Below, piece after piece: positions 53,046-62,190 of a DNA stretch of 62,938 nt. Made by a program: the position numbers and the translations under genes. How positions within the stretch are numbered: the first letter of the stretch is position 1; every line of letters begins with the position of its first letter. The stretch is from Streptomyces amritsarensis (GTDB lineage Bacteria; Actinomycetota; Actinomycetes; Streptomycetales; Streptomycetaceae), in the NCBI RefSeq assembly GCF_001953875.1, contig NZ_MQUR01000039.1:1-62938 (forward strand), written 5' to 3'. The notes under the pieces were generated by a model. The model was not told the origin of the DNA. It saw nothing but the letters and a program-made list of their open reading frames with translations, and did not search any database.

Positions 53046-53918
53046 ATGGGCATGCCCAACTCCTCTCCCCTTCCGGTCCTGCGGGGCAGCCGAGGCACTC
53101 TCCTCCAGCGTGACGGCGACACCCTCGTGCTGAGGGGGAGCGCCGAGGAGGTGCGGATCCCCTTCGCGGCGATCGCACGGATCCGCGCGGAGGGGCGGGC
53201 CGTCGCTGTGGAACTCACCGCTCCCGGGGGCGCGGTGCCCGCCGTGCACCGGCTGGACGGCGTGAGCGCCGCCTCCGCGAGCGTCTTCGCGTCCGCCGTC
53301 ACCAGCGTCCTGCCCCGGCATCCGCAGGGCGCCGAGGCCGTGGACGGCTCGGCGCTGGTCACTGTCGAAGCGGTCGCCGAATCGGTGCGCGAGCGGCGCG
53401 CGCGCCGGGCCAGGCGCGGGGCGATCGCCGTCGTCCTCGGGTTCGCCGCGCTCGCCGTGGCCATGGGCATCATCGGCGGTAACGCAGCCACCTGGTTCCT
53501 GGGGGTGATGGTGCTGCTCACGGGCCCCTTCGGCACGGCCGTCGCCGCGGTCGGTGCCGGCGGACTGTGGCTGACGTACCTGGCCTGGTACCTGCCGCGC
53601 TACGGCATCACCGTCGAGGCGGTCCGTGTCTCGGACACCAGCGACCTGCTCGGCAGGTCCGGGAACCACACGTACATGGACACCAGCGGGACCAGCCACC
53701 GGATATACGTGAAGGGCAGCGCCGATACGGTTCCGATCGCCTACCACCCGGCGAAGCCGGCCACCGCGGTCGTCTGCCACTCCTGGGGACGCAAGCTCTG
53801 GGACACGGTCTTCGGCCTGGGCGTCCTGCTGTTCGGACTCGCAATCCTGGCCCTGGCCGTGGCCCTCGCGGTCGGCACGTTCCTGGGCGAGTACGACGAC
53901 GCCATGACCCCCCGATGA
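53046..53918 (+). CDS. Membrane protein with a PH-like N-terminal region, unknown
   Basis: A 290-residue protein. Residues 1-100 form short beta strands (LLQRDGDTLVLRG, RAVAVELTAPGG). Two closely spaced membrane segments follow a basic stretch (GAIAVVLGFAALAVAMGIIGG and FLGVMVLLTGPFGTAVAAVG), and one long helix lies near the C-terminus (VFGLGVLLFGLAILALAVALAVG). Between them is a soluble region with IYVKGSADTVPIAYHPAKP. Function unknown. No good ribosome-binding site; a TACGAT hexamer ends a few bases before the ATG, so a leaderless message is possible. ATG 53052 is an alternative. Confidence 0.75.
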   Translation: MGMPNSSPLPVLRGSRGTLLQRDGDTLVLRGSAEEVRIPFAAIARIRAEGRAVAVELTAPGGAVPAVHRLDGVSAASASVFASAVTSVLPRHPQGAEAVDGSALVTVEAVAESVRERRARRARRGAIAVVLGFAALAVAMGIIGGNAATWFLGVMVLLTGPFGTAVAAVGAGGLWLTYLAWYLPRYGITVEAVRVSDTSDLLGRSGNHTYMDTSGTSHRIYVKGSADTVPIAYHPAKPATAVVCHSWGRKLWDTVFGLGVLLFGLAILALAVALAVGTFLGEYDDAMTPR

Positions 53919-53970
53919 CGCAGCTGCCGCACTGCGCCCGCGCCTGGCAGCAAAGTGCCCCTCCGCGTCA

Positions 53971-54110
53971 ATCCTGACTACCCATGAACCCGGCACCGTA
54001 CAGCTTGTCCACGTCGAGGACATCGCCCCGACCGAGGTTGTTCCCGGCATCCTCCACAAACCCCCGCCCGCCGCCCAGCGGGCGCGCGGGTGGGTGTACG
54101 ACCACCGCAC
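53971..54110 (+). pseudogene. Cupin-domain protein remnant
   Basis: About 45 codons read EPGTVQLVHVEDIAPTEVVPGI and ARGWVYDHRTV, the N-terminal part of a small Streptomyces cupin. The barrel strands that should follow are absent and the frame instead runs into an unrelated alcohol-dehydrogenase piece. Weak but distinct similarity. Confidence 0.45.
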
Positions 54111-54279
54111 GGTGGACGCGGTGGGGCTGCACCTGGACGCTCTGCTGGGGCCCGAGGAACAAGAGGGACAGGAGGGGCCGGCCGCGCGCCCCGAGGCGCC
54201 CGTGATCGGCGCGCAGGAGGTCGTGCTGGCGGAGGCGGAGCGGCACAGCACCGTCCCCGGCCACACGATCGCCCGGGGC

Positions 54280-54794
54280 CCGTCCGGGCTCGACACGCGG
54301 TTCGGGGAGGTGCCCGTGCGCAGGCCCGCTCCGGGCGAGGTGGTCATCGACGTACAGGCCGTCGGCGTGAACTTCATCGACGTACTGGCGACCACCGGTT
54401 TCCATCCGTTCCTGTCGGCTCCCCCGTTCGTCCCCGGGCACGAGGTGGCCGGCGTCGTCCACGCGGTGGGCGACGGGGTGGAGCACCTCCGGCCCGGCGA
54501 CGCGGTCATCGCGCTGACCCCGCAGGGGGGTTACGCGGCCCGTGTGACGACGGCCGCGTACACGGTGGCCCCGCTGTCCGGGGGGGCGGCGCCGCCGACG
54601 CGGTCGCCGTGCTGATCAGCGGTCTCACCGCCATCGCCTGCCTGGAACGACAGGCGCGGGTGCACCCGGGCGACCGGGTGCTCGTCCAGGCCGCGGCCGG
54701 CGCGACCGGCACGGCGTGCGTGCAGCTGGCCCTGCACCACGGCGCCACGGTGTTCGGCACGGCGAGCACGGAGGCCCAGCTGGAGCATCTATAG
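54280..54794 (+). pseudogene. Zinc-less medium-chain dehydrogenase (quinone oxidoreductase) remnant
   Basis: The first frame encodes FGEVPVRRPAPGEVVIDVQA, VNFIDVLATTGF and FVPGHEVAGVVHAVGDGV. At a run of seven G (54580-54586) the frame changes and continues DAVAVLISGLTAIACLE and VLVQAAAGATGTACVQLALH, the nucleotide-binding fold. It then stops at 54794 in mid-domain. The intact family has about 330 residues. The one-base shift could be slippage or a sequence error, but the truncated end supports a pseudogene. Confidence 0.75.
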
Positions 54795-54947
54795 GCCGCG
54801 CTGGCGGAGCTGGAACTGCCGGTCCTCTCGGTTGCCATCAAGGGCGACGCCATGGCCCCGCCCGCGCCTGGATCCGGGACAGTGCCGCGCTCGTCGAGCG
54901 GGTACGGAGCTTCGCGGACCGGACCTGACCCCCTCCCCGGTCGTCCG

Positions 54948-55964
54948 TCAGCCCAGACGGGCCGGGGAGGAGGCCCCGGAGGTCAGCAGCCGGGGGGTGC
55001 CGGAGCCGTCGGCGGGCACGGTCCACAGGTCCGTGCGGTCGGCGGCGCCGTCGCCGGGCAGGCCGTAGGCCAGCGTGCCGTCGTCGAGCCAGGCGGCCTG
55101 GTCGTCCACACTGCGCCTCTCCGCGAGGGCGTGGTCCCGCAACGTCCCCAGATCCATGACGTGTTCGCGCCACAGCGAGGCCCCGGCACGCACCCGTTTC
55201 TTGTAGGCGATGCGCGTCTCGTCCGGGGACAGGGAGGGGCATTCGACGTTCTTGGCGAGGGTGGTGACGGAGCGCCGGGAGACGGAGCCCTTGACCAGGT
55301 GGGTCTCGCCGGCGGTGGCGAGCGTGGCGTAGAAGGTGTCGTCGTCCTTGGCGAAGGTCACGCCCCAGAAGTTCACGTCCTGGGCGCGGTAGTCCCGCCC
55401 GTCCATGGAAATGGCGAACTCCTCCAGGTTGGCGTCGAGTTTCCAGGTCCTGGTGTCCAGGATCGCGGTGCGGGTGGAGAAGAAGGCCGCGCCGTAGGAC
55501 TCGCCGGAGACGAACACCGTCCAGGCGGCGAAGCGGCCGCTGGGCGAGACGCGGGCCCGGCTGGGCGTGCCCGCCAGGGGGAAGCTGCGCACCTGGCGCA
55601 ACGCGGCGTCGACGATGACCGCCTTGTTGTCCTGGGCGAGCGCGCCGGGGCTGGAGCGCAGGCAGACGCCGGTCCCCGCGGCGGCGTGGAAGCGCTGGCA
55701 GGTGAGGTCGGAGACCGTACGGGTGCCCGCGGGCGCGTCGGCCGGGACGGAGGCGAGGGCCCCGCGGTGCGGGCCCTGCCCGCTGCCGAGGAAGGTCAGT
55801 GTGTCCCGGCCGGCCGTCAGGGTGACGGGCCCCGCGCTCGTCTGCGGGCCACCCGTCTGCGGCCGGTCGGCTCGGGCGGCGGCGCGCAGCACCAGGGTGG
55901 CGCCGGCGCCGCCGAGCAGCAGGACCGCCACCGCGAGGACGAGCAGACGGCGGGAGCGTGTCAT
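54948..55964 (-). CDS. Membrane-anchored beta-propeller-like protein (TolB/PD40-like)
   Basis: A 338-residue protein. MTRSRRLLVLAVAVLLLGGAGATLVL is a typical signal anchor with a basic start. Downstream are repeated propeller-like blades ending SPSGRFAAWTVF, SLSPDETRIAYKKRV and LDDGTLAYGLPGDG, each of the PD40 type. Ends with a possible WTVPADGSGTPRLL blade. It probably faces the outside. Role unknown; it lies 8 bases after an MFS transporter on the same strand and is likely cotranscribed with it. GAGGAA precedes the ATG. Confidence 0.75.
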   Translation of the reverse strand: MTRSRRLLVLAVAVLLLGGAGATLVLRAAARADRPQTGGPQTSAGPVTLTAGRDTLTFLGSGQGPHRGALASVPADAPAGTRTVSDLTCQRFHAAAGTGVCLRSSPGALAQDNKAVIVDAALRQVRSFPLAGTPSRARVSPSGRFAAWTVFVSGESYGAAFFSTRTAILDTRTWKLDANLEEFAISMDGRDYRAQDVNFWGVTFAKDDDTFYATLATAGETHLVKGSVSRRSVTTLAKNVECPSLSPDETRIAYKKRVRAGASLWREHVMDLGTLRDHALAERRSVDDQAAWLDDGTLAYGLPGDGAADRTDLWTVPADGSGTPRLLTSGASSPARLG

Positions 55965-55972
55965 CGGGTTCC

Positions 55973-57298
55973 TCACGGGTGTCGGGCCGGGTCGGGCGGA
56001 GCGGGTGCGGCAGGTGCCGCGCCCGGGGGCGGCAAGGGCCGCAGCACGTAGCCGGCGACGGCCGCGCAGCAGAGCAGGCCGGCCGCGGCCGCGGCGAGTG
56101 CCGGGCCGGTGCCCCAGAGGGTCCACGCCCCGCCGAAGGCCAGCGAGCAGCCGAAGCGGGCCAGCGCCTGGCCGGTGCCGACCACGGCCAGGCCGGTGGC
56201 GCGCAGGGACTCGGGGACGGTCGCGGCGACGGCGGCGGGCAGCACCCCGTCGGTGGCGGCGTAGAACATGCCGTGCAGGGCGAGCACGAGGTAGGGCAGC
56301 GCGGGCCAGGCGGGGGCCCACAGCAGCAGCCCGTAGGCGGCGAGCAGGAGGGCGTGCCCCGTCAGGAAGACGGTGCGGCGCCCGATCCGGTCGGCGAGGG
56401 CGCCGGCCGGGACGGCCAGCAGCAGGAACACGGCGGCGGTCCCCAGCGGCAGCAGCGGGAACCACTGGTCGTCGAGGCCGGTCCGGCGCTGGAGCAGCAG
56501 GTAGACGAAGGCGTCGCTGACGGTGGTGAGGCCGAGCAGGACCGCGCAGAGCGCCAGGGCCCGCAGCCGCGGGAGGCGGAGCAGGGCCGCCGCGTCGCGC
56601 AGGCGCACGGGGGTGGGGCGGGCGGCGGGCGGGGCCGCGGCCGGCCGGGGCGGGGTCTCGCCCGCCCCGGAGGGGACGAACAGCACGAGCACCACGACGC
56701 CGAGCACGGCGACGCAGGCGCTGACGCCGAAGACGGCGTCGTAGCCGTCGACGGCGACGCCGAGGATGAGGAAGGCGGCGAGCGGGCCCAGCAGCGCCCC
56801 CGTGGTGTCCATGGCCCGGTGGACGCCGAAGGCCCGGCCCTGCGCCTCGTCCGGTGTGGACAGGGAGATGAGCGCGTCGCGCGGTGCGGTGCGCAGGCCC
56901 TTGCCGGTCCGTTCCAGTGCGAGGATCACGCTGATCGGGCCCAGGCTGTGGGCGAGCAGCAGCAGGGGCTTGCACAGGGCGGACAGGCCGTAGCCGATGC
57001 CGGCGACCAGCTTGTGGTTGCGGACCCGGTCGGCGAGGTGGCCGCCGGTGAGCTGCACCAGGGCGCTGACACCGTTGTAGACGCCGTCGAGGGCGCCGAA
57101 TCCGAGCGGGCTCAGGCCCAGCCCCGCGATCAGGTACAGGGGGAGGACGGCGGCGACCATCTCGGAGGAGACGTCGGTGATCATGCTGACCGTGCCCAGT
57201 GCGAGGACGGTCGGGGCGACCACCGGTGCCCTGCCGGGTCCCCGGTCCGGCGGCGCGGTCTTCGCGCCCGCGGGCGCGGAGCGGTCCGCGAGGTACAT
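55973..57298 (-). CDS. MFS transporter
   Basis: A 441-residue, 12-helix major-facilitator-superfamily protein. The inter-helix signature ADRVRNHKLVAGIGYGLSAL and the second-half ADRIGRRTVFLTG are typical loop motifs. It includes MITDVSSEMVAAVLPLYL, seen in the group around efflux-like MFS proteins of actinomycetes. Substrate unknown. Start is ATG 57298 with a GGGGAG site upstream. Followed at 8 bases by the propeller-like protein gene, which may act with it. Confidence 0.85.
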   Translation of the reverse strand: MYLADRSAPAGAKTAPPDRGPGRAPVVAPTVLALGTVSMITDVSSEMVAAVLPLYLIAGLGLSPLGFGALDGVYNGVSALVQLTGGHLADRVRNHKLVAGIGYGLSALCKPLLLLAHSLGPISVILALERTGKGLRTAPRDALISLSTPDEAQGRAFGVHRAMDTTGALLGPLAAFLILGVAVDGYDAVFGVSACVAVLGVVVLVLFVPSGAGETPPRPAAAPPAARPTPVRLRDAAALLRLPRLRALALCAVLLGLTTVSDAFVYLLLQRRTGLDDQWFPLLPLGTAAVFLLLAVPAGALADRIGRRTVFLTGHALLLAAYGLLLWAPAWPALPYLVLALHGMFYAATDGVLPAAVAATVPESLRATGLAVVGTGQALARFGCSLAFGGAWTLWGTGPALAAAAAGLLCCAAVAGYVLRPLPPPGAAPAAPAPPDPARHP

Positions 57299-57584
57299 GC
57301 TCTGGAGCTCCCCCGTGCAGACGGTCTGAGTCGTTCGAACGTGCGAGTCGAACCCGCACCCTAGTCCTTGTACGGGCCAACTGTGGTGCGTACGGGGCGA
57401 TTCGGCCGCCAGGGGTGCCTTGCCGGTCGGGCCGGATCGGGGAGCGGGGTCTGCTGCCGGGCGTCGCACGGCGGGCGAGGGAGGCGACGCGGAGCGTCGT
57501 CGACCGAGGACAGCGCCGCGAGGCGCGCCACCGGGGTCCGCGAGTCCGGCACGACCGGCAGGGCGCCCCCGGGGCCCCGCTGGT

Positions 57585-58463
57585 TCACCGCCGGCTGCTC
57601 TCGTCCCGCAGCCAGGTGGAGAAGTCCTGGTCGCGGATGGCCCTGCGGGCACCCCGGCGGGCGGCGAGCGCGGCCACCGCGAACACCACGACGGCGGGCA
57701 GCAGTTCCGGATCGGCGCGCAGCAGGGCGCGCAGGTCGGACGCTCCGGTGCGCGCCGAGGGCGCGGCCCCGGCCTGCGGCTCGCGCGCGGCCTGGAAGCG
57801 CTCGAACTCGGCGGAGGAGGTCGCCGCGCGGACCTTGCGCCGGATCAGGTCGGACCAGGTGCGCGGCGGTCGCACGACGACCCGGGCGGCCTCGACCACG
57901 CGCCGCTCCCCCGGCCCGAAGGCGAGGGACGCGGCCAGGTCGTCGGCCATCAGCGGGGGCAGGGCGGCGATCCGCTTGTGGCCCTCCTCGGTCACGGCGA
58001 TGACACCCCGGCCGAACAGGCCCTCGCGGACGGCCGGCAGCCGCTGCCACACCCGGTAGTAGGCGCGGACCGGCCAGGCGCAGCCGGTCGGCGGGATGTC
58101 CCGGCCGGGGGCGGCGGCGAGCAGGCCCGGATCCGCGGCGAGTGCGTCCGCCAGGGCCCGTACGCCGGCGGCCCCGACGACGACGTCGGCGTCCACGTAG
58201 AGCCGGGGGAAGCCGCGCGCGTGCTCGTCGCCGACCCGGAGTGCCGTGTGTTTGGAGGGAGTCGGGATCTCCACGACGCGTACGCCGTCGCGTGCGCCCG
58301 CCACCCGGGCGGTGTCGTCCGTACAGCCGTTGCACACCACGACGATGTCGGGTCCGGGCGACGGGGAGTCGGCCAGGAGCGCGTCGAGGAGCCGGCCGAT
58401 GACCCGGCCCTCGTTGTGGGCCGGTATCACGATGCTGGTCACTCGGGCAGTATGCACGCTCAC
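57585..58463 (-). CDS. GT2-family glycosyltransferase
   Basis: A 292-residue inverting-type nucleotide-sugar transferase. The GT-A fold begins ARVTSIVIPAHNEGRVIGRLLDAL, continues PDIVVVCNGCTDDTARVA, and has a DAD metal motif in LYVDADVVVG. A hydrophobic segment near residue 265 (LLPAVVVFAVAALAA) suggests a membrane anchor at the C-terminus. The start is GTG 58463, preceded by AAGGAG; a later GTG at 58442 is weaker. It diverges from the sugar-amine genes to its right and may use their product. Confidence 0.85.
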   Translation of the reverse strand: MSVHTARVTSIVIPAHNEGRVIGRLLDALLADSPSPGPDIVVVCNGCTDDTARVAGARDGVRVVEIPTPSKHTALRVGDEHARGFPRLYVDADVVVGAAGVRALADALAADPGLLAAAPGRDIPPTGCAWPVRAYYRVWQRLPAVREGLFGRGVIAVTEEGHKRIAALPPLMADDLAASLAFGPGERRVVEAARVVVRPPRTWSDLIRRKVRAATSSAEFERFQAAREPQAGAAPSARTGASDLRALLRADPELLPAVVVFAVAALAARRGARRAIRDQDFSTWLRDESSRR

Positions 58464-58803
58464 ACACCGGCTCCTTGTGATTCCGCCAACTCTGCCCGGG
58501 GGTACGCCCGGTGGACTAGATTGAGCGGCGCCGACCGGATTCGGCGCGCTTTCGGCGCGGCCGGCACGATCCGGAGCCGGCAAGGGTGGTACGGGTTCGG
58601 CGGCTTGTGGGGAACAGGCGGTCGGGCCGGGGGGCGGCATACGCGATTCACGCAGAACACGGTTGTGGGGGGCCATCACCGTCGAGCAGGTCACGCACAG
58701 GCGTCCGGCGTGCCCTCGGCGACGGCGTTCCTCCTCGACCCCACGCGTCCCGGCCATGGGTTGTCGACACGCCAGTCGGCGTGCGCGGAAGGAAGGGAAC
58801 GCT
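58464..58803. other. Intergenic region between the glycosyltransferase and the sugar operon
   Basis: 340 bases between divergent genes; both promoters must lie here. No operator palindrome or strong hairpin was found, and the open frames are short shadows. A GAAGGGAA site at the right end serves the dehydrogenase gene. Confidence 0.5.
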
Positions 58804-59928
58804 GTGAAGGACACCTCCAAGGAAGGCGCGCAGAGCGCCGACCGGACCGTCGGGCAGAGCGCCGCAATCTCCGGCCGGGGGTCCGCGGCGCCCCTGGGCA
58901 TCGCGGTGGTCGGAGCGGGCTACTGGGGCCCCAATCTCGTGCGCAACTTCCAGTCCAGTCCGCAGTACCGGCTGCGGTGGCTCTGCGACCTGGACATCGA
59001 CCGGGCGCGCCAGGCCCTCGGCAGGTACTCCACGGTGCAGCCGACCTCGGACTACGCGGCGGTCCTCGCCGACCCGTCCGTCCAGGCGGTCGCGGTGGCC
59101 ACCCCGGCCGGGACGCACCTGGACGTCGCGCTGGCCGCCCTGCGGGCCGGCAAGCACGTCCTCGTGGAGAAGCCGCTCGCCGCCACGTACGAGGACGGGA
59201 TGCGGCTGGTGACGGAGGCGGAGAAGCGCGGCCTCACCCTGATGTGCGACCACACCTACTGCTACACCCCTGCGGTGCGGCGGATCCGGAAGATGGTCCG
59301 CTCCGGCGAACTGGGCGAGATCCACTTCGTCGACTCGGTGCGCATCAACCTGGGGCTCGTCCAGAAGGACGTCGACGTCCTGTGGGACCTGGCCCCCCAC
59401 GACCTGTCGGTCCTCGACTTCATCCTCCCCGACCACGTGCAGCCGGTGGCCGTCGCCACGACCGGCGCCGACCCGATCGGGGCCGGCCAGTCCTGCGTGG
59501 CCTACCTGACCCTCCAGCTGAGCACCGGCGCCATCGCGCACGTGCACGTCAACTGGCTCTCCCCGACGAAGGTGCGCACCACCATGGTCGGCGGCTCCAA
59601 GCGCACCCTGGTGTGGGACGACCTCAACCCCACCCAGCGCATCTCGGTGTTCGACCGGGGCGTGGAGCTGAGCACCCCGCAGGAGATCGGCGCCGACGAG
59701 CGCCGCGACATGCTCGTCTCCTACCGGAGCGGCGACATGGTGGCGCCCGCGATCGGCGAGAAGGAGGCGCTGCGCAGCATGGTCGAGGAGTTCGCCGACG
59801 CCATCAGGACCGGACGGCCGCCGCTGACCGACGGCCGGGCGGGCCTGAAGGTGCTGGACATCCTCGAAGCGGCCTCCCGGAGCCTGGAGTTCCGGGGCGC
59901 GGTCGTCGGACTGCGCACCGGGCGCTGA
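58804..59928 (+). CDS. Gfo/Idh/MocA-family sugar dehydrogenase
   Basis: A 374-residue NAD(P)-dependent oxidoreductase. Rossmann motif GVGAGYWGPNLVRNF-like (AVVGAGYWGPNL), the diagnostic EKP in KHVLVEKPLA, and the DHTYCYTPAVRRIRKMV segment. In amino-sugar pathways such enzymes (WbpB-type) oxidise C3 of a UDP-sugar before transamination. GTG 58804 follows GAAGGGAA; the frame from 58663 has no better site. First gene of a plus-strand operon with epimerase, aminotransferase and acyltransferase. Confidence 0.88.
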   Translation: MKDTSKEGAQSADRTVGQSAAISGRGSAAPLGIAVVGAGYWGPNLVRNFQSSPQYRLRWLCDLDIDRARQALGRYSTVQPTSDYAAVLADPSVQAVAVATPAGTHLDVALAALRAGKHVLVEKPLAATYEDGMRLVTEAEKRGLTLMCDHTYCYTPAVRRIRKMVRSGELGEIHFVDSVRINLGLVQKDVDVLWDLAPHDLSVLDFILPDHVQPVAVATTGADPIGAGQSCVAYLTLQLSTGAIAHVHVNWLSPTKVRTTMVGGSKRTLVWDDLNPTQRISVFDRGVELSTPQEIGADERRDMLVSYRSGDMVAPAIGEKEALRSMVEEFADAIRTGRPPLTDGRAGLKVLDILEAASRSLEFRGAVVGLRTGR

Positions 59929-60037
59929 CCGCTCCCGGCCGGAAGCCGGCCCGAGACCGGCCCGGCCACGGTCCTCATCGGGACCTTTCGCATCCCGTCA
60001 CACGCAAGACCACGACCGATCCAGTGGGAGCAGGGCG

Positions 60038-61033
60038 TTGAGCAGCAGCGTACGAGGCAAGAGGATTCTGGTCACCGGCGGAGCGGGCACCATCGGCTCG
60101 CACGTGGTGGACCAGCTGGTGGACAACGGGGCACGCGAGATCGTGGTGCTCGACAACTTCGTGCGGGGGCGGACCGCCAACCTGGCCCGCGCCCTGCCGA
60201 GCGGCCTCGTCGAGGTCGTGGAGGGCGACATCCGCGATGTTGCGGCGGTGCGCAAGGTGACGGAGGGCGCCGACCTGGTCTTCCACCTGGCCGCCATCCG
60301 GATCACCCAGTGCGCGCAGGAGCCGCGGCTGGCGAACGAGGTGATGGTGGACGGCACGTTCAACGTGCTGGAGGCGGCGGCCGCCGCCGGGGTGGGCAAG
60401 GTGATCGCCTCGTCCTCCGCCTCGGTCTACGGGCTGGCCGAGCAGTTCCCGACGACCGAACGGCACCACCCGTACAACAACGACACCTTCTACGGCGCGG
60501 CGAAGGCCTTCAACGAGGGGATGCTGCGCAGCTTCCACTCGATGTACGGGCTGGACTACGTCGCGCTGCGCTACTTCAACGTGTACGGGCCGCGGATGGA
60601 CATCCACGGGCTGTACACCGAGGTGCTGATCCGCTGGATGGAGCGCATAGCCTCGGGCGAACCGCCGCTGATCCTCGGCGACGGCCTGCAGACCATGGAC
60701 TTCGTGGACGTGCGCGACATCGCGCGCGCCAACCTGCTGGCCGCCGAATCGGACCTGACCGACGAGGTGTTCAACGTCGCGAGCGGGACCGAGACCAGCC
60801 TGCTGGAGCTGGCGAGCGGCCTGCTGGAGGCGATGGGTGCGGACGGCCTGGTGCCGGAGCACGGCCCGGCCCGCGCCGTGAACGGCGTGACCCGCCGCCT
60901 CGCGGACACCGCGCGAGCGGCCGAGCGCCTCGGCTTCACCGCCGGGATCGACCTGCGCACCGGCCTACGGGACCTGGTGGACTGGTGGCGGGCCGAGCGC
61001 GCCGCCGACGCGGCGGCGGAGGCGGGCCGATGA
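60038..61033 (+). CDS. NAD-dependent sugar epimerase/dehydratase (SDR)
   Basis: A 331-residue extended short-chain dehydrogenase. It has the nucleotide loop TGGAGTIGSHVVDQL, the substrate segment ASSSASVYG, and catalytic Tyr152-X3-Lys156 in FYGAAKAFNE. It acts on a nucleotide sugar, as an epimerase or dehydratase; which cannot be decided. The start is TTG 60038 preceded by GGGAG. The gene ends in ATGA, shared with the aminotransferase start, so the two are coupled. Confidence 0.9.
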   Translation: MSSSVRGKRILVTGGAGTIGSHVVDQLVDNGAREIVVLDNFVRGRTANLARALPSGLVEVVEGDIRDVAAVRKVTEGADLVFHLAAIRITQCAQEPRLANEVMVDGTFNVLEAAAAAGVGKVIASSSASVYGLAEQFPTTERHHPYNNDTFYGAAKAFNEGMLRSFHSMYGLDYVALRYFNVYGPRMDIHGLYTEVLIRWMERIASGEPPLILGDGLQTMDFVDVRDIARANLLAAESDLTDEVFNVASGTETSLLELASGLLEAMGADGLVPEHGPARAVNGVTRRLADTARAAERLGFTAGIDLRTGLRDLVDWWRAERAADAAAEAGR

Positions 61034-62190
61034 GCGCCCCGGACACGGCCGCCGCCGCGGCCCGGATCCCCGTGATGGTGCCCTGGCTGGGCGAGGAGGA
61101 GGCGCAGGCCGCCGCCGACGCGGTGCTCTCCGGCTGGGTCGCCCAGGGGCCCCGGGTCGCCGAGTTCGAGCGGGCCTTCGCGGAGCGGGTGGGGGCCGAG
61201 CACGGCATCGCCGTGAGTTCGTGCACCACCGCCCTGCACCTGGCACTCGTCGCGCTGGACCTCGGGCCGGGCGACGAGGTGGTCGTCCCCTCGCTGTCGT
61301 TCATCGCCACCGCCAACGCGGTCCGCCACGTCGGCGCGCGGCCGGTGTTCGCCGACGTCGAGGAGGCCACCGGCAACCTGACCCCGGCCACCGTGGACGC
61401 CGTCCGCACCCCCCGGACGAAGGCGGTGGTCGCCGTCCACCAGGGCGGGGTGCCCGCCGACGTGCACGCGCTGCGCGCGGCGTGCGCCGAGTGGGACGTC
61501 GCGCTCGTGGAGGACGCGGCCTGCGGGATCGGCGCGACGGTCGGCGGGAAGTCCGTCGGGCACGGTGCGCTGCTCGCCGCCTGGTCCTTCCACCCCCGCA
61601 AGGTGATCACCACGGGTGAGGGCGGCATGGTGACCACGGACGACGCGCGGTGGGCGGAGCGGCTGCGCCGGCTGCGCGAGCACGGCATGAACGTGTCCGC
61701 CGCGCAGCGGCACGCGAGCAGCACGCCGATCGTCGAGAGCTACCTGGAGGTCGGCTACAACTACCGGATGACCGACATCCAGGCCGCGGTCGGCCTGGTG
61801 CAGCTCGGCAGGCTGGACGAGATCGTGGCCCGGCGGCGCTCGCTCGCCGCCCGGTACGCGGAGCTGCTGGCCGCGGTCCCGGGCGTGCGACCGGTCCGCG
61901 ATCCCGCTCACGGCCAGGGCAACTTCCAGTCGTACTGGGTGCTGCTGGCCGAGGACTTCCCCGTCGGCCGGGACGAGCTGCTGGGCGTGCTCTCCGGGGC
62001 CGGGATCTCGGCCCGGCGCGGGATCATGGCCTCGCACCTGGAGCCGGCGTACGAGGGGCACGGCGCGGCCGCGCTGCCGGTGACCGAGCGGATCAGCCGC
62101 GACTCCCTGATCCTCCCGCTGTTCCACACCATGACCGCGGCCCAGCAGGACCGGGTGGTGGCGGTGCTGCGCGAGCAGGCGGGCGGATGA
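61030..62190 (+). CDS. DegT/DnrJ/EryC1/StrS sugar aminotransferase
   Basis: A 386-residue PLP-dependent aminotransferase. The Schiff-base Lys is Lys191 in WSFHPRKVITTGEGG; SCTTALHLALVALDLGPGDEVVVPSLSF and VEDAACGIGA are also typical. It moves an amino group from glutamate to a keto-sugar nucleotide. With the upstream Gfo/Idh protein it resembles the WbpB/WbpE pair. Starts at ATG 61030 within the epimerase stop and ends in ATGA with the acyltransferase. Confidence 0.93.
   Translation: MSAPDTAAAAARIPVMVPWLGEEEAQAAADAVLSGWVAQGPRVAEFERAFAERVGAEHGIAVSSCTTALHLALVALDLGPGDEVVVPSLSFIATANAVRHVGARPVFADVEEATGNLTPATVDAVRTPRTKAVVAVHQGGVPADVHALRAACAEWDVALVEDAACGIGATVGGKSVGHGALLAAWSFHPRKVITTGEGGMVTTDDARWAERLRRLREHGMNVSAAQRHASSTPIVESYLEVGYNYRMTDIQAAVGLVQLGRLDEIVARRRSLAARYAELLAAVPGVRPVRDPAHGQGNFQSYWVLLAEDFPVGRDELLGVLSGAGISARRGIMASHLEPAYEGHGAAALPVTERISRDSLILPLFHTMTAAQQDRVVAVLREQAGG

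Noticed and set aside
57320..57365. GTTCGAA-like stretch resembling the T-arm of a tRNA before the MFS gene
   Set aside because: Only a short hairpin with a nine-base loop is present; no acceptor stem, anticodon arm or D-arm can be paired around it.
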